Of a stretch of DNA of 64,000 nucleotides, positions 44,134 through 53,802 are shown piece after piece. The stretch is from Blautia sp. (lineage in GTDB: Bacteria; Bacillota; Clostridia; Lachnospirales; Lachnospiraceae), in assembly GCA_021772055.1 (NCBI GenBank), contig JAETNR010000010.1, positions 1 to 64,000 on the forward strand, written 5' to 3'. The first letter of the stretch is position 1; every line of letters begins with the position of its first letter. The position numbers and the translations under genes are program-made. The notes under the pieces were generated by a model. The model was given only the letters and a program-made list of their open reading frames with translations. It had not been told where the DNA came from and made no database searches.

Positions 44134-44886
44134 ATGAAATTCATTTCATGGAATGTAAACGGAATCAGAGCCTGTTTGACAAAGGGATTCGAAGAGCGTT
44201 TCCGGGAGCTGGACGCGGATATTTTCAGTCTGCAGGAGACGAAATGTCAGCAAGGACAGGTGAAACTGGAACTTGACGGATATTACCAGTACTGGAATTA
44301 CGCAAACAGGCGGGGATATTCCGGCACCGCTATTTTTACAAAAAGAAAGCCTTTATCTGTAACTTATGGTATTGGAATCGAAGAACATGATAAAGAAGGA
44401 CGGGTTATTACGCTGGAATTTGAGGATTTCTATTTTGTAACGGTTTATACCCCCAATTCCCAGAGGGAACTTCAGCGTCTTTCTTATAGAATGGAATGGG
44501 AACGGGACTTTTTACAGTACCTTCTGGCTCTTCAGGAGAAGAAGCCGGTGATCTGTTGCGGAGATATGAATGTGGCTCATCGGGAAATTGATTTGAAGAA
44601 CCCGAAAACCAACCGCAATAACGCAGGATTTACAGAGCAGGAGCGCGCCTGCTTTACGAAGACTCTGGAGAGCGGCTTTGTGGATACCTTCCGTTATTTT
44701 TACCCTGATCTGGAAGGGGCATATTCCTGGTGGTCCTATCAGTTCCATGCCAGAGAGAAGAATGCCGGATGGAGAATTGATTATTTTATCGTATCACAAT
44801 CGCTGAAGAAACGTCTGGAAAGTGCTGCAATTCACGGAGATATTATGGGCTCGGATCACTGCCCTGTTGAACTGCAGCTGAAATAA
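44134..44886 (+). CDS. exoA: Exodeoxyribonuclease III / AP endonuclease
   Basis: Base-excision-repair endonuclease of the ExoIII family, 250 residues. Active-site blocks are ISWNVNGIRA, SLQETKC (metal Glu), VTVYTPNSQ, CGDMNVAH, WWSYQFHAR, GWRIDYF and the C-terminal GSDHCPVEL (catalytic Asp-His). AGGAGAGAC precedes the ATG. It is the first gene of a unit that continues into the GH13-like gene. Confidence 0.96.
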   Translation: MKFISWNVNGIRACLTKGFEERFRELDADIFSLQETKCQQGQVKLELDGYYQYWNYANRRGYSGTAIFTKRKPLSVTYGIGIEEHDKEGRVITLEFEDFYFVTVYTPNSQRELQRLSYRMEWERDFLQYLLALQEKKPVICCGDMNVAHREIDLKNPKTNRNNAGFTEQERACFTKTLESGFVDTFRYFYPDLEGAYSWWSYQFHAREKNAGWRIDYFIVSQSLKKRLESAAIHGDIMGSDHCPVELQLK

Positions 44887-44899
44887 GGGAGGGCACTTT

Positions 44900-46756
44900 A
44901 TGGAAGCATGGAAAAAGATTCGCGTCATGCCGGGGTACCCCCTGGTACTTGGGGCAAATAAGATGGCGGATGGATATAATTTTGCTCTGGAAATCCCCAG
45001 GGAGAAACAGGCTTCTCTTTTGCTGTACTATAAGAAATCAGATGAACCTTCCATAGAGATCCCTTTTGGAAAAGAGCCTGAGGCAGGAAGTGTCAGGACT
45101 CTGTTTCTGAAGGGATTTAAGGCAAAGGATTATGAATACAATTATTCTGTTGACGGAAAGATCCTTAAGGACCCTTATGCGTACCGTATTTCCGGAAGAG
45201 AACAGTTCGGTATGCCTATGGATGGAGAACATGTCCATAAAATCCGCTGCGGATTTCTCTCAGAAAAGCCGTATGACTGGGAGGATGATTCCGCCCCGGG
45301 AATCCCCTACGAGGATATGATTTTATATAAGCTCCATGTAAGGGGCTATACGAAACAGGCGAAGCTTTCCCCCGGAAAAAAAGGAACTTTTTGCGGGCTG
45401 ATGGAGATGATTCCTTACCTGAAGGATCTGGGAGTGAATGCAGTGGAACTGATGCCTGCCTATGAATTTTTTGAGGTTCCTTCTGTGGGGGAGAACAGCG
45501 GGATGGTTTCCCAAAAAAGAAAAGAAAAACTGAATTTCTGGGGATATCTGCCTGGCTTTTACTTTGCACCGAAGCAGGCTTATTGTGCGTCCAGGGAGCC
45601 GGAGCGGGAGTTCCGGGATCTGGTAAAGGCATTTCATAAAGCAGGAATGGAATGTATCATGGAATTTTATTTTCAAAAGGAGGCCAATCCATCTGCGGTA
45701 CTTCGGGCGCTTCAGTTCTGGAAACTGTATTATCATGTGGATGGATTTCATCTTTTGGGCGAGGGCGTTCCTGCGAATCTTCTTCTAAAAGACGGAATTT
45801 TGTCAGAAACGAAGCTGATGCTGGATAATGTTCCAGCATGGGACATTCCGGAAGAGCATCTGGCTTATGGAAGATACCTTGCGGAATATAACCCCGGATT
45901 CCTTCAGGATATGAGACGCTTTTTAAAGAGTGATGAAGGAATGCTGAATGCAGTCTCCTACAGAATCAAAGAGAATTTTCATACCCATGGGGTGATTCAC
46001 TATATGGCCTGTCAGGATGGATTTACTCTGGCAGATACCGTGTCCTATAATTATAAGCATAATGAGGAGAATGGGGAAAACAACCAGGATGGAAGCAGCT
46101 TTAATTATTCCTGGAACTGTGGTGTGGAAGGACCAAGCCGCAGGAGTGCGGTCATTCGCAGCAGGGAACGGCAGATGCGCAATGCATTTCTGATGCTTCT
46201 TTTAAGCCAGGGAGTTCCCATGATCTATGGCGGGGATGAAATCGCCAATTCCCAGGGAGGAAACAATAATGCTTATTGCCAGGACAATCCGGTTGGTTGG
46301 ATTGACTGGAAGGGACTGAAAAAACAGGAAAAGCTTCTTCAGTTTGTAAAGGATGCCATTGCCTTCCGCAAAGAGCATCCTGCGCTGCATCAGGGAAAAG
46401 AATTGAAGGGGGTGGACTATCTTGCCAAAGGCCTCCCGGATATTTCTTTTCATCAGGAGCGGGCATGGTATTGCAGTTATGAAAATACTTCCCGGCTTCT
46501 GGGCGTGATGTATTGCGGCGCTTATGGGAAGAAAGAGGACCATAGCCCGGATGAGGCTGTTTATATTGCCTATAATTTCCACTGGGAGAACCGGAAGATC
46601 GCACTTCCCAATCTTCCCAAAGGAACCGTCTGGAAAAAGGTGATAGATACCTATGATGCTTCCGGCAGCTTCCACGAATCAGAGGAAAGCTATGAGAAAA
46701 ATATCGAAATCATGCCCCGCACCATTGTGGTGCTTCTGGGCAGGCAGGAGGCATAG
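44900..46756 (+). CDS. GH13-fold (GlgX/pullulanase-like) protein with degenerate active site
   Basis: A 618-residue protein. It has an N-terminal CBM48-like region (1-125) and a GH13 barrel: MILYKLHVRGYTK (140), GTFCGLMEMIPYLKDLGVNAVEL (162-184), NFWGYLPGFYFAP (212), and the glycogen-debranching block GFTLADTVSYNYKHN (374-388). The catalytic regions are changed. Region I reads MECIMEFYFQKEA (no D..NH), region II VDGFHLLGE (Leu where the nucleophile Asp stands) and region III KLMLDNVPAWD (no clear acid Glu). The region IV HD is QD. It is probably catalytically inactive and may bind glycogen or starch. Its start is 13 bases after exoA, with GGGAGGGC. Confidence 0.8.
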   Translation: MEAWKKIRVMPGYPLVLGANKMADGYNFALEIPREKQASLLLYYKKSDEPSIEIPFGKEPEAGSVRTLFLKGFKAKDYEYNYSVDGKILKDPYAYRISGREQFGMPMDGEHVHKIRCGFLSEKPYDWEDDSAPGIPYEDMILYKLHVRGYTKQAKLSPGKKGTFCGLMEMIPYLKDLGVNAVELMPAYEFFEVPSVGENSGMVSQKRKEKLNFWGYLPGFYFAPKQAYCASREPEREFRDLVKAFHKAGMECIMEFYFQKEANPSAVLRALQFWKLYYHVDGFHLLGEGVPANLLLKDGILSETKLMLDNVPAWDIPEEHLAYGRYLAEYNPGFLQDMRRFLKSDEGMLNAVSYRIKENFHTHGVIHYMACQDGFTLADTVSYNYKHNEENGENNQDGSSFNYSWNCGVEGPSRRSAVIRSRERQMRNAFLMLLLSQGVPMIYGGDEIANSQGGNNNAYCQDNPVGWIDWKGLKKQEKLLQFVKDAIAFRKEHPALHQGKELKGVDYLAKGLPDISFHQERAWYCSYENTSRLLGVMYCGAYGKKEDHSPDEAVYIAYNFHWENRKIALPNLPKGTVWKKVIDTYDASGSFHESEESYEKNIEIMPRTIVVLLGRQEA

Positions 46757-46757
46757 G

Positions 46758-47294
46758 ATGAAGGCATGGCAGCATTTTAAAACCATTACCGGGCATAAAT
46801 TTCTGGTCATGCAGTACTGCTTCCGGATCGGCTTATATAAGCAGGGACTTCTTCATGACCTGTCAAAGTATTCTCCTACGGAGTTCCTGGTAGGATGCAG
46901 ATATTATCAGGGAACCAGAAGCCCGAACAATGCGGAGCGGGAGAAGACCGGTGTATCTATGTCCTGGCTTCATCACAAAGGCCGGAATCGTCATCATTTT
47001 GAATACTGGGTGGATTATTCCCTGGATGGAGAGCATGTGATCATGGGAGCCAGGATGCCGAAAAAATATGTGGCAGAGATGGTCATGGACAGGATCAGCG
47101 CTTCCCGCATCTATCTGGGAGATGCCTATACAGACCGGGAGCCGCTGAAATATTTTATGAAAAGCAAGGAAAAGCTGTGGTTTATTCACCCCGAAACAAA
47201 ACGGGATCTGGAAGCGCTTCTCAGGATCCTGGCAGATCACGGGGAGAAGAAAACACTTCATTATATCAAACATGTTTATTTAAAAAATCTTTGA
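46758..47294 (+). CDS. DUF5662 family protein
   Basis: A 178-residue protein rich in His and aromatic residues. Patterns LLHDLSKYSPTEF, WLHHKGRNRHHFEYW and HPETKRDLEALL are typical of DUF5662, common in gut Firmicutes. The LHDLSK and HHxxxxHH groups look like a metal site of an HD-like hydrolase, but no reaction is known. The frame extends upstream inside the GH13 gene. The ATG at 46758 has AGGAGG just before it and follows the GH13 stop by one base. Confidence 0.78.
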   Translation: MKAWQHFKTITGHKFLVMQYCFRIGLYKQGLLHDLSKYSPTEFLVGCRYYQGTRSPNNAEREKTGVSMSWLHHKGRNRHHFEYWVDYSLDGEHVIMGARMPKKYVAEMVMDRISASRIYLGDAYTDREPLKYFMKSKEKLWFIHPETKRDLEALLRILADHGEKKTLHYIKHVYLKNL

Positions 47295-47298
47295 AACG

Positions 47299-48435
47299 AT
47301 GAACAGAAAGCGGGTGTCTATATTGAAGAAATATGATTATCTAATCGTAGGTGCCGGATTGTTTGGCGCTGTTTTTGCACATGAGGCTGTAAAGCATAAC
47401 AAGACCTGTCTTGTGATCGATAAACGTGACCATATCGGCGGGAATATTTATACAGAAGAAGTGGAAGGAATCCAGGTGCATCGTTACGGTGCCCATATTT
47501 TCCATACTTCCAATAAAAAGGTCTGGGATTATGTAAATGAATTTGCGGAGTTTAATCATTTTGTAAATTCTCCCATTGCTGTTTATAAGGAAGAACTTTA
47601 CAATCTGCCGTTTAATATGAATACGTTCCATCAGCTCTGGGGCGTGCGCACTCCTGCAGAGGCGCAGGCGAAGATCCGGGAACAGATCACCAGGATGCAC
47701 ATTACCCATCCAAGGAATCTGGAGGAACAGGCACTTGCGCTGGTTGGACAGGATGTTTACGAAAAACTGATCGAGGGTTATACCAGAAAGCAGTGGGGAA
47801 GGGAATGCAAGGATCTGCCTTCCTTTATCATCAAGCGTCTTCCCCTTCGCTATACTTATGATAATAACTATTTTAAAGATCCCTACCAGGGAATTCCCAA
47901 AGGCGGCTATACCCGTATTGTGAAGAAACTCCTGGAGGGCGTACAGGTGGTTTTAAACACGGATTTCTTTGCAAATCGCCAGGAATTGGAAGCAAAAGCG
48001 GATAAGGTCTTGTTTACCGGCATGATCGACGCTTATTATGACTTCTGCTACGGAGAACTGGAATACCGTTCTCTTCGTTTTGAAACAGAAATCATGGATA
48101 TGGAGAATTATCAGGGAAATGCAGTGGTGAACTACACGGATTATGATGTTCCCTACACCAGAGTGATCGAGCATAAGCATTTTGAATTCGGCACACAGCA
48201 AAAGACGGTTGTTACCAGAGAATACTCGGCAGAATGGAAACCTGGCGCAGAGCCTTATTATCCCATCAATGACCCGAAAAACGACGAGCTGTTTGCAAAA
48301 TATGAACAGCGTGCCCTGAAAGAGGAGAAGGTTCTCTTTGGCGGACGGCTGGGAATGTACCGTTATATGGATATGGATAAGGTGATCGAGGAGGCTCTTA
48401 ATCTGGCGGAAACAGAACTGAGCTACGAAGCATAA
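47299..48435 (+). CDS. glf: UDP-galactopyranose mutase
   Basis: FAD enzyme converting UDP-Galp to UDP-Galf for cell-surface glycans, 378 residues. The dinucleotide motif DYLIVGAGLFGAVFA, DKRDHIGGN, RYGAHIFHTSN and the C-terminal LFGGRLGMYRYMDMD are all present. The ATG at 47299 has a poor ribosome site. A TTG at 47323 (KKYDYLI), just before the conserved domain, is an alternative. Other surface-polysaccharide genes are absent here apart from a lone glycosyltransferase at 8.9 kb. Confidence 0.94.
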   Translation: MNRKRVSILKKYDYLIVGAGLFGAVFAHEAVKHNKTCLVIDKRDHIGGNIYTEEVEGIQVHRYGAHIFHTSNKKVWDYVNEFAEFNHFVNSPIAVYKEELYNLPFNMNTFHQLWGVRTPAEAQAKIREQITRMHITHPRNLEEQALALVGQDVYEKLIEGYTRKQWGRECKDLPSFIIKRLPLRYTYDNNYFKDPYQGIPKGGYTRIVKKLLEGVQVVLNTDFFANRQELEAKADKVLFTGMIDAYYDFCYGELEYRSLRFETEIMDMENYQGNAVVNYTDYDVPYTRVIEHKHFEFGTQQKTVVTREYSAEWKPGAEPYYPINDPKNDELFAKYEQRALKEEKVLFGGRLGMYRYMDMDKVIEEALNLAETELSYEA

Positions 48436-48461
48436 AAGGAATGCTGGAAGGAGAAAATAAG

Positions 48462-49043
48462 ATGGATACACCGATCATTGCGGCTTACTATCGTGAGAGC
48501 GATCCGCTGAAAAGAAAGAAGCTTTTGGAAAAGGCTGTGGCTTCCGGAGAGGATACGGAGGAAAATGCCGTCCGAAGAGAAATCTGGGAGACCAGATACG
48601 GGAATGGAACGGACGGGGGCAAAACGGAGCGGGCGGATAACTTTATGGCGCTGTGGATGACCCTGGAATTTCATCGTGATGCAGACAAAAAGTGGTTTGC
48701 CATTAAGCGGGCCAGAAAAGAAATCATGAAGCATCTGGAACTGCTTAAATTCCAGGAACTGTCCGGCAGAAGCGAAATGCACAGAGAACTGCTTTACAGG
48801 GAATGCGTCCATCTGGTGACGGTCTACATGGAACTTTGTGAAAAGGACAAATCCTATAATAATCTGCTCTGCGGCCTGGTCAGCATGAGCAAAGAGCGCT
48901 CCAGAGAAAAACTTCAGGAGGATCTCTTAAGTACTGCAGTACGGCTTCCTGCCGCCCTTCAGCTGGAAAAAGAACTGGAGCTTTTGACAAAGGCGGCAAA
49001 AGAGGTATATGACCGGAATTTTGCTTTGGAAGAAGAACCGTAA
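48462..49043 (+). CDS. Conserved hypothetical, helical (possible DUF6553)
   Basis: A 193-residue, highly charged, mainly helical protein with no signal peptide or membrane segment (RESDPLKRKKLLEKAV; FMALWMTLEFHRDADKKWF). I recognise it only as a Lachnospiraceae-type hypothetical, perhaps DUF6553. The ATG at 48462 is preceded by AAGGAG. It lies 26 bases after glf and 41 before the M16 peptidase gene. Function is unknown. Confidence 0.72.
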   Translation: MDTPIIAAYYRESDPLKRKKLLEKAVASGEDTEENAVRREIWETRYGNGTDGGKTERADNFMALWMTLEFHRDADKKWFAIKRARKEIMKHLELLKFQELSGRSEMHRELLYRECVHLVTVYMELCEKDKSYNNLLCGLVSMSKERSREKLQEDLLSTAVRLPAALQLEKELELLTKAAKEVYDRNFALEEEP

Positions 49044-49084
49044 TGAAGTGAAGCGTTACCATAAATCATCAATTGGAGGAAAGA

Positions 49085-52009
49085 ATGAGAATAGAAGCAT
49101 TGACTGCATACGAAATAATCAGACAGGAAGATTTGACAGACATTCATTCCGTTGGCTGGCTTTTGCGTCATAAAAAAACAGGGGCCAGAGTGATGGCAAT
49201 CGAGAATGAGGATGAGAATAAGGTTTTCAATATTGCTTTCCGCACACCGCCCAAAAACAGCACCGGTGTGGCACATATTCTGGAACACAGCGTACTGTGC
49301 GGCTCCCGGAAATTTCCGCTGAAGGATCCTTTTGTGGAATTGGTAAAAGGATCCCTGAATACGTTTTTGAATGCAATGACTTATCCGGACAAAACATGCT
49401 ATCCTGTGGCCAGCTGCAATGACCAGGATTTCCAGAACTTGATGCATGTTTATCTGGATGCTGTTTTTTATCCCAATATTTATCAAAGGGAGGAAATTTT
49501 CCGTCAGGAGGGCTGGAGCTATCACCTGGAAAAACCGGAAGGGCCTCTGACGTATAATGGGGTTGTTTACAATGAAATGAAAGGAGCGTTTTCTTCCCCG
49601 GATGAAGTTCTGGAAAGAGAAATCATGAATTCCCTGTTCCCGGATACTTCTTATGGATGTGAGTCAGGAGGAAATCCGGAGAATATTCCGGAGCTTTCTT
49701 ATGAGGAATTCCTGGATTTTCACAGGAGATATTATCATCCCTCCAACAGTTATATTTATCTATACGGAAATATGGATATGGCGGAAAAACTGGAATTTAT
49801 TGACAGGGAATATCTTTCTGCATTTGAATCCCTCACTGTGGATTCCGGGATAAAGGAACAGAAAGCCTTTGACTCCGTAAGGAATCTGACTATGGAGTAT
49901 CCTATTTCTGAAAATGAAAGCCTGAAGGACAATACCTATCTTTCTTACAGCCGGGTTGTGGGAAATTCCCTGGATATGGTGCTTTGTACTGCTTTTGAAG
50001 TACTGGACTATGCCCTTTTAAGTGCGCCGGGAGCACCTCTTAAGAAAGCACTTCTGGAGGCAGGAATCGGGAAGGATATTTATGGCTCCTATGATGACGG
50101 AATCCGTCAGCCATATTTTACTGTCATTGCCAAAGGCTCCAATATAGATAAAAAAGACGAATTTGCTGCAATTATTCAGAAAGTTTTAAAAGAGATTGTA
50201 AAGCATGGCATTGATAAGAAAGCGGTGGAAGCAGGAATCAATTATTTTGAGTTCCGGTACAGAGAGGCAGATTTTTCTTCTTACCCCAAGGGACTGATGT
50301 ACAGCCTGGATATCTTAGGAAACTGGCTGTATGATGATAAAAAGCCTTTTGCCAGTGTGCAGCTTCTGGATGTATTTGCATATCTGAAAAAAGCAGTGGA
50401 CGAAGGGTATTTTGAAAAGATGATCGAAAAATATCTTCTTGAGAATCCCCATGGCTCCGTCCTGGCCCTGGTTCCGGTAAAAGGCCTTGCATCCCGGAGA
50501 GAAAAGAAAATGGAAGAGAAACTGGAGGCGTATCGGAGCAGCTTATCAGAAGAAGAGCTTGCACTTCTGGTAAAGAAGACGAAAGCCCTGACAGAATATC
50601 AGGAAGAGGAAGAGACACCGGAAGCTCTTGCGTGTATTCCCATGCTGAGACGGGAGGATATCAGGAGAGAAGCCTTTGGATTTCGCAATCAGGAGATGGA
50701 TGCGGAGGGCAGTTTGTTCCTTTATCATGAGGCATGCACCAATGGAATCGGGTATGTGGATCTGCTGTTTGACCTGAAGCATTTAAGTCCTGAAAAAGTG
50801 CCGTACCTTGGGCTTTTAAAATCAGTCCTGGGCTATGTGGATACGGAGCATTTCACCTATGGCGGGCTGTTTAATGAAATTAATGCAGGTACCGGAGGCA
50901 TTCACTGCGGTGTGGAGGTTTATGAGCAGGCAGGTTCTACAGAGGACTTCCGGGCGATGTTTGCCGTCCGGGGAAAAGCCCTTTATACAAAGCTGGACTT
51001 CCTGTTTGACATGGTAAGGGAAATCCTCCTTACTTCCGGGACCGGGGATACGAAACGCCTTTATGAGATCATTGCTGAGGTAAAATCCAGAGCACAGTCC
51101 GGCCTGGTAAGCAGCGGCCATTCCACAGCGGTACTCCGGGGCGCTTCCTACGGCTCTCCTATGGCTGCTTTTCAGGATGACATGGCAGGAATCGGTTATT
51201 ACCAGTTTATTGAAAAACTGGAGAAGGAATTTGAAAGCCGCAAGGAAGAAGTGGCGGCGGAACTGCATCAGATGATGCTCGAAATCCTCCGTCCGGAAAA
51301 CCTGATTATCAGCTACACAGGAGAGAGAGAGTCTGTGGAGCAGATGAAGGCACTGGCCATTTCCCTCAAGGGACAGCTTCATACAGAAGCTTATGAAGCC
51401 TCCGATGAAAAAATGCATTGTGAAAAGAAGAATGAGGGCTTTATGACCTCCGGACAGGTGCAGTATGTAGCGCAGACAGGAAACTTCCGCAAAAAGGGCC
51501 TGGAATATACGGGAGCTCTGGATATCCTGAAGGTAGCCTTAAGCTATGATTATCTGTGGATGAACCTCCGCGTAAAAGGCGGCGCATACGGCTGTATGAG
51601 CGGTTTCAGAAGAAATGGGGAGAGCTTTTTCGTATCTTACCGGGATCCCAATTTAAGGAATACTTTGAAAGTATACCAGGGTGTGCCGGAATATATCCGG
51701 AATTTCCGGGCAGATGAGCGTGAAATGACGAAGTATATCATTGGAACCATCAGCGGCAAGGATGTACCGAAAACACCCCAGATGCAGGGGAATCTTTCCA
51801 AGACTGCCTATTTCTGCGGGGTTACCCAGGAGATGGTGCAGAAGGAGCGGGATCAGATCCTGGATGCTACGGTTGAGGACATGCGTGCCCTGGCTCCGCT
51901 GGTGGAAGCTGTTCTTTCTGATGAGTCTATATGCACAGTGGGAAGCGAAAAGACGATCAGGGAGGAGCAGGATCTGTTCCGGGAAATCAAACCTTTGATT
52001 ACCTGCTGA
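49085..52009 (+). CDS. M16C (insulinase/PreP-family) zinc metallopeptidase
   Basis: A 974-residue inverzincin with four homologous domains closing on a chamber that degrades peptides. Zinc ligands and base: H64-x2-E67-H68 (HILEH) and E164 in YNEMKGAF, 96 residues further on, the PreP spacing. The C-terminal half keeps GGAYG-type substrate residues (VKGGAYGCMSGF). No signal peptide, so cytoplasmic peptide turnover is likely. The frame is open from a TTG at 49073; the ATG at 49085 directly follows TTGGAGGAAAGA. Confidence 0.93.
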   Translation: MRIEALTAYEIIRQEDLTDIHSVGWLLRHKKTGARVMAIENEDENKVFNIAFRTPPKNSTGVAHILEHSVLCGSRKFPLKDPFVELVKGSLNTFLNAMTYPDKTCYPVASCNDQDFQNLMHVYLDAVFYPNIYQREEIFRQEGWSYHLEKPEGPLTYNGVVYNEMKGAFSSPDEVLEREIMNSLFPDTSYGCESGGNPENIPELSYEEFLDFHRRYYHPSNSYIYLYGNMDMAEKLEFIDREYLSAFESLTVDSGIKEQKAFDSVRNLTMEYPISENESLKDNTYLSYSRVVGNSLDMVLCTAFEVLDYALLSAPGAPLKKALLEAGIGKDIYGSYDDGIRQPYFTVIAKGSNIDKKDEFAAIIQKVLKEIVKHGIDKKAVEAGINYFEFRYREADFSSYPKGLMYSLDILGNWLYDDKKPFASVQLLDVFAYLKKAVDEGYFEKMIEKYLLENPHGSVLALVPVKGLASRREKKMEEKLEAYRSSLSEEELALLVKKTKALTEYQEEEETPEALACIPMLRREDIRREAFGFRNQEMDAEGSLFLYHEACTNGIGYVDLLFDLKHLSPEKVPYLGLLKSVLGYVDTEHFTYGGLFNEINAGTGGIHCGVEVYEQAGSTEDFRAMFAVRGKALYTKLDFLFDMVREILLTSGTGDTKRLYEIIAEVKSRAQSGLVSSGHSTAVLRGASYGSPMAAFQDDMAGIGYYQFIEKLEKEFESRKEEVAAELHQMMLEILRPENLIISYTGERESVEQMKALAISLKGQLHTEAYEASDEKMHCEKKNEGFMTSGQVQYVAQTGNFRKKGLEYTGALDILKVALSYDYLWMNLRVKGGAYGCMSGFRRNGESFFVSYRDPNLRNTLKVYQGVPEYIRNFRADEREMTKYIIGTISGKDVPKTPQMQGNLSKTAYFCGVTQEMVQKERDQILDATVEDMRALAPLVEAVLSDESICTVGSEKTIREEQDLFREIKPLITC

Positions 52010-52043
52010 GCAAAAAGGGGAAAAAGTTTTGGGAGAGGATAGA

Positions 52044-52952
52044 ATGAACGAAAATTTTAAATCAGGTTTCGCAGCGATCATCGGACGTCCCAATGTGGGA
52101 AAGTCCACACTGATGAATTATCTGATCGGCCAGAAGATTGCCATCACATCCAAAAAGCCTCAGACTACCAGAAACCGTATTCAGACTGTCTATACCTGTG
52201 AAGAGGGACAGATCGTGTTTCTGGACACCCCCGGGATCCATAAGGCAAAGAATAAGCTAGGGGAATATATGGTTGAGGTGGCAGAGCGTACCTTAAAGGA
52301 AGTGGATGTCATCCTCTGGCTTGTGGAGCCCACCACCTTTATAGGTGCAGGGGAAAAGCATATTGCAGAGCAGCTTGAAGGCATTCAGGTTCCGGTGATC
52401 CTTGTAATCAACAAAGTGGATACGGTAGAAAAAGAGGAAATTTTAAAAGCTATTGATACTTACCGGAAACTATATGATTTTGATGAGATCATTCCGGTTT
52501 CCGCACTGCGGGGCATGAATACGGAAGATATCATCCCCAGTATTTTAAAATACCTGCCCTACGGCCCCATGTTTTATGACGAGGATACTGTGACAGACCA
52601 GCCCGAGAGACAGATCGCTGCAGAGATCATCCGGGAAAAAGCCCTCCATGCCCTGGATGCGGAAATTCCTCACGGAATTGCCATCGCGATCGACAAGATG
52701 AAACGCCGCCCCGGCGGCAGGCCCATGGTGGATATTGAGGCGACGATCATCTGTGAGCGGGAATCCCATAAGGGAATCATTATCGGCAAGCAGGGTGCCA
52801 TGATGAAAAAGATCGGCAGCAACGCCAGGTATGAACTGGAGCGGATGCTGGAATCCGGCGTGAATCTGAAGCTTTGGGTAAAGGTGAAAAAGGACTGGCG
52901 GGACAGCGATTTTATGATAAAAAACTTCGGTTATGACAAAAAGGAAATTTAA
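52044..52952 (+). CDS. era: GTPase Era
   Basis: Essential GTPase binding the 3' end of 16S rRNA during 30S assembly; 302 residues. G1 GRPNVGKST, G2 region TTRNRI, G3 DTPGIHKAK, G4 NKVD and G5 SALRG, then the C-terminal KH domain with HKGIIIGKQGAMMKKIGS. The ATG at 52044 has GGGAGAG about 7 bases upstream. It precedes recO by 3 bases, the normal era-recO pairing. Confidence 0.97.
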   Translation: MNENFKSGFAAIIGRPNVGKSTLMNYLIGQKIAITSKKPQTTRNRIQTVYTCEEGQIVFLDTPGIHKAKNKLGEYMVEVAERTLKEVDVILWLVEPTTFIGAGEKHIAEQLEGIQVPVILVINKVDTVEKEEILKAIDTYRKLYDFDEIIPVSALRGMNTEDIIPSILKYLPYGPMFYDEDTVTDQPERQIAAEIIREKALHALDAEIPHGIAIAIDKMKRRPGGRPMVDIEATIICERESHKGIIIGKQGAMMKKIGSNARYELERMLESGVNLKLWVKVKKDWRDSDFMIKNFGYDKKEI

Positions 52953-52955
52953 TCC

Positions 52956-53711
52956 ATGAATGACCTGATTACAGTACAGGGAGTGGTGCTTTCTGCAATG
53001 CCTGTAGGGGAATATGATAAGAGAATCGTGCTCCTGACAAGGGAACTGGGGAAAATTTCCGCCTTTGCCAGAGGATCCAGGCGGCTGAACAGCCCGTTTA
53101 TGGCGGCTGCCAATCCGTTTGTTTTCGGAACCTTTACTCTCTATGAGGGAAGGAACAGCTATAATCTGAACCAGGTGTCTGTGACCCATCATTTTGTGGA
53201 GCTTGCGGGAATGCAGCCGGGGATCTATTATGGTTATTATTTTCTGGAACTGGCGGACTACTTTGGAAGAGAAGGAACGGATGAGCGGGAGATGATGAAT
53301 CTTCTGTATGTGACGGTAAAGGCTCTCTTGAATCCGAAGATCAATGACAGGCTGGTGCGGTGCGTTTATGAGCTTCGGACTATGGCAGAGCAGGGGCTTT
53401 GCCCCCAGGTCTTTGCGTGTGCGGCCTGCGGCCGTGAGCCGGAAGAGGGGGAAACGGTGTTTTTTTCCCAGAAGGAGCATGGAATCCTTTGCGGCACCTG
53501 TGCAATGGGGGAGCGTGAGGCGGTCAGAATCTCCGATGCGGCGCTTTTGGCCATGCGTTTTATTGTGCAGGCGCCTATGGGAAAGCTGTATACCTTTGCG
53601 CTGAAGGAAGAGGTGCTCAGGGAACTGGAGTTCCTTGTGGGACGTTACATAGCTCTGAATACTGACAGGCGTTTCAAAAGCTTAGATATTCTGGAAGTGA
53701 TGGTAAAGTAG
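52956..53711 (+). CDS. recO: DNA repair protein RecO
   Basis: Mediator that loads RecA on SSB-coated DNA; 251 residues. The N-terminal OB fold (VQGVVLSAMPVGEYDKRIVLLTRELGKISAFARG) is followed by a helical region and a zinc finger with CAACGREPEEGE ... CGTCA. It is coupled to era. Confidence 0.95.
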   Translation: MNDLITVQGVVLSAMPVGEYDKRIVLLTRELGKISAFARGSRRLNSPFMAAANPFVFGTFTLYEGRNSYNLNQVSVTHHFVELAGMQPGIYYGYYFLELADYFGREGTDEREMMNLLYVTVKALLNPKINDRLVRCVYELRTMAEQGLCPQVFACAACGREPEEGETVFFSQKEHGILCGTCAMGEREAVRISDAALLAMRFIVQAPMGKLYTFALKEEVLRELEFLVGRYIALNTDRRFKSLDILEVMVK

Positions 53712-53714
53712 GAG

Positions 53715-53779
53715 TTGAAAAAAACTGAATTGATGTTATAATGAGGATAATCGTGATTGTTGTAAATATTTGGTATAAT
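53715..53779 (+). promoter_or_regulatory. Tandem promoter candidates for glyQS
   Basis: First: TTGAAA (53715-53720), 16 bases, TATAAT (53737-53742). Second: an extended -10 TGG-TATAAT (53771-53779) without a good -35, which would give a very short leader. No T-box leader is present, unlike many Firmicute synthetase genes. Confidence 0.6.
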
Positions 53780-53802
53780 AGAAGAAGATGAGGAGAATTA
53801 TT

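Noticed and set aside
44900-49043. Reading exoA-GH13-DUF5662-glf-hypothetical as a new biosynthetic system
   Set aside because: The genes are closely spaced, but they share no pathway logic that I can support and may simply be cotranscribed housekeeping and accessory genes.
53712-53802. T-box leader for glyQS
   Set aside because: The leader is under 90 bases and lacks the conserved T-box GGTGG motif and specifier structure.
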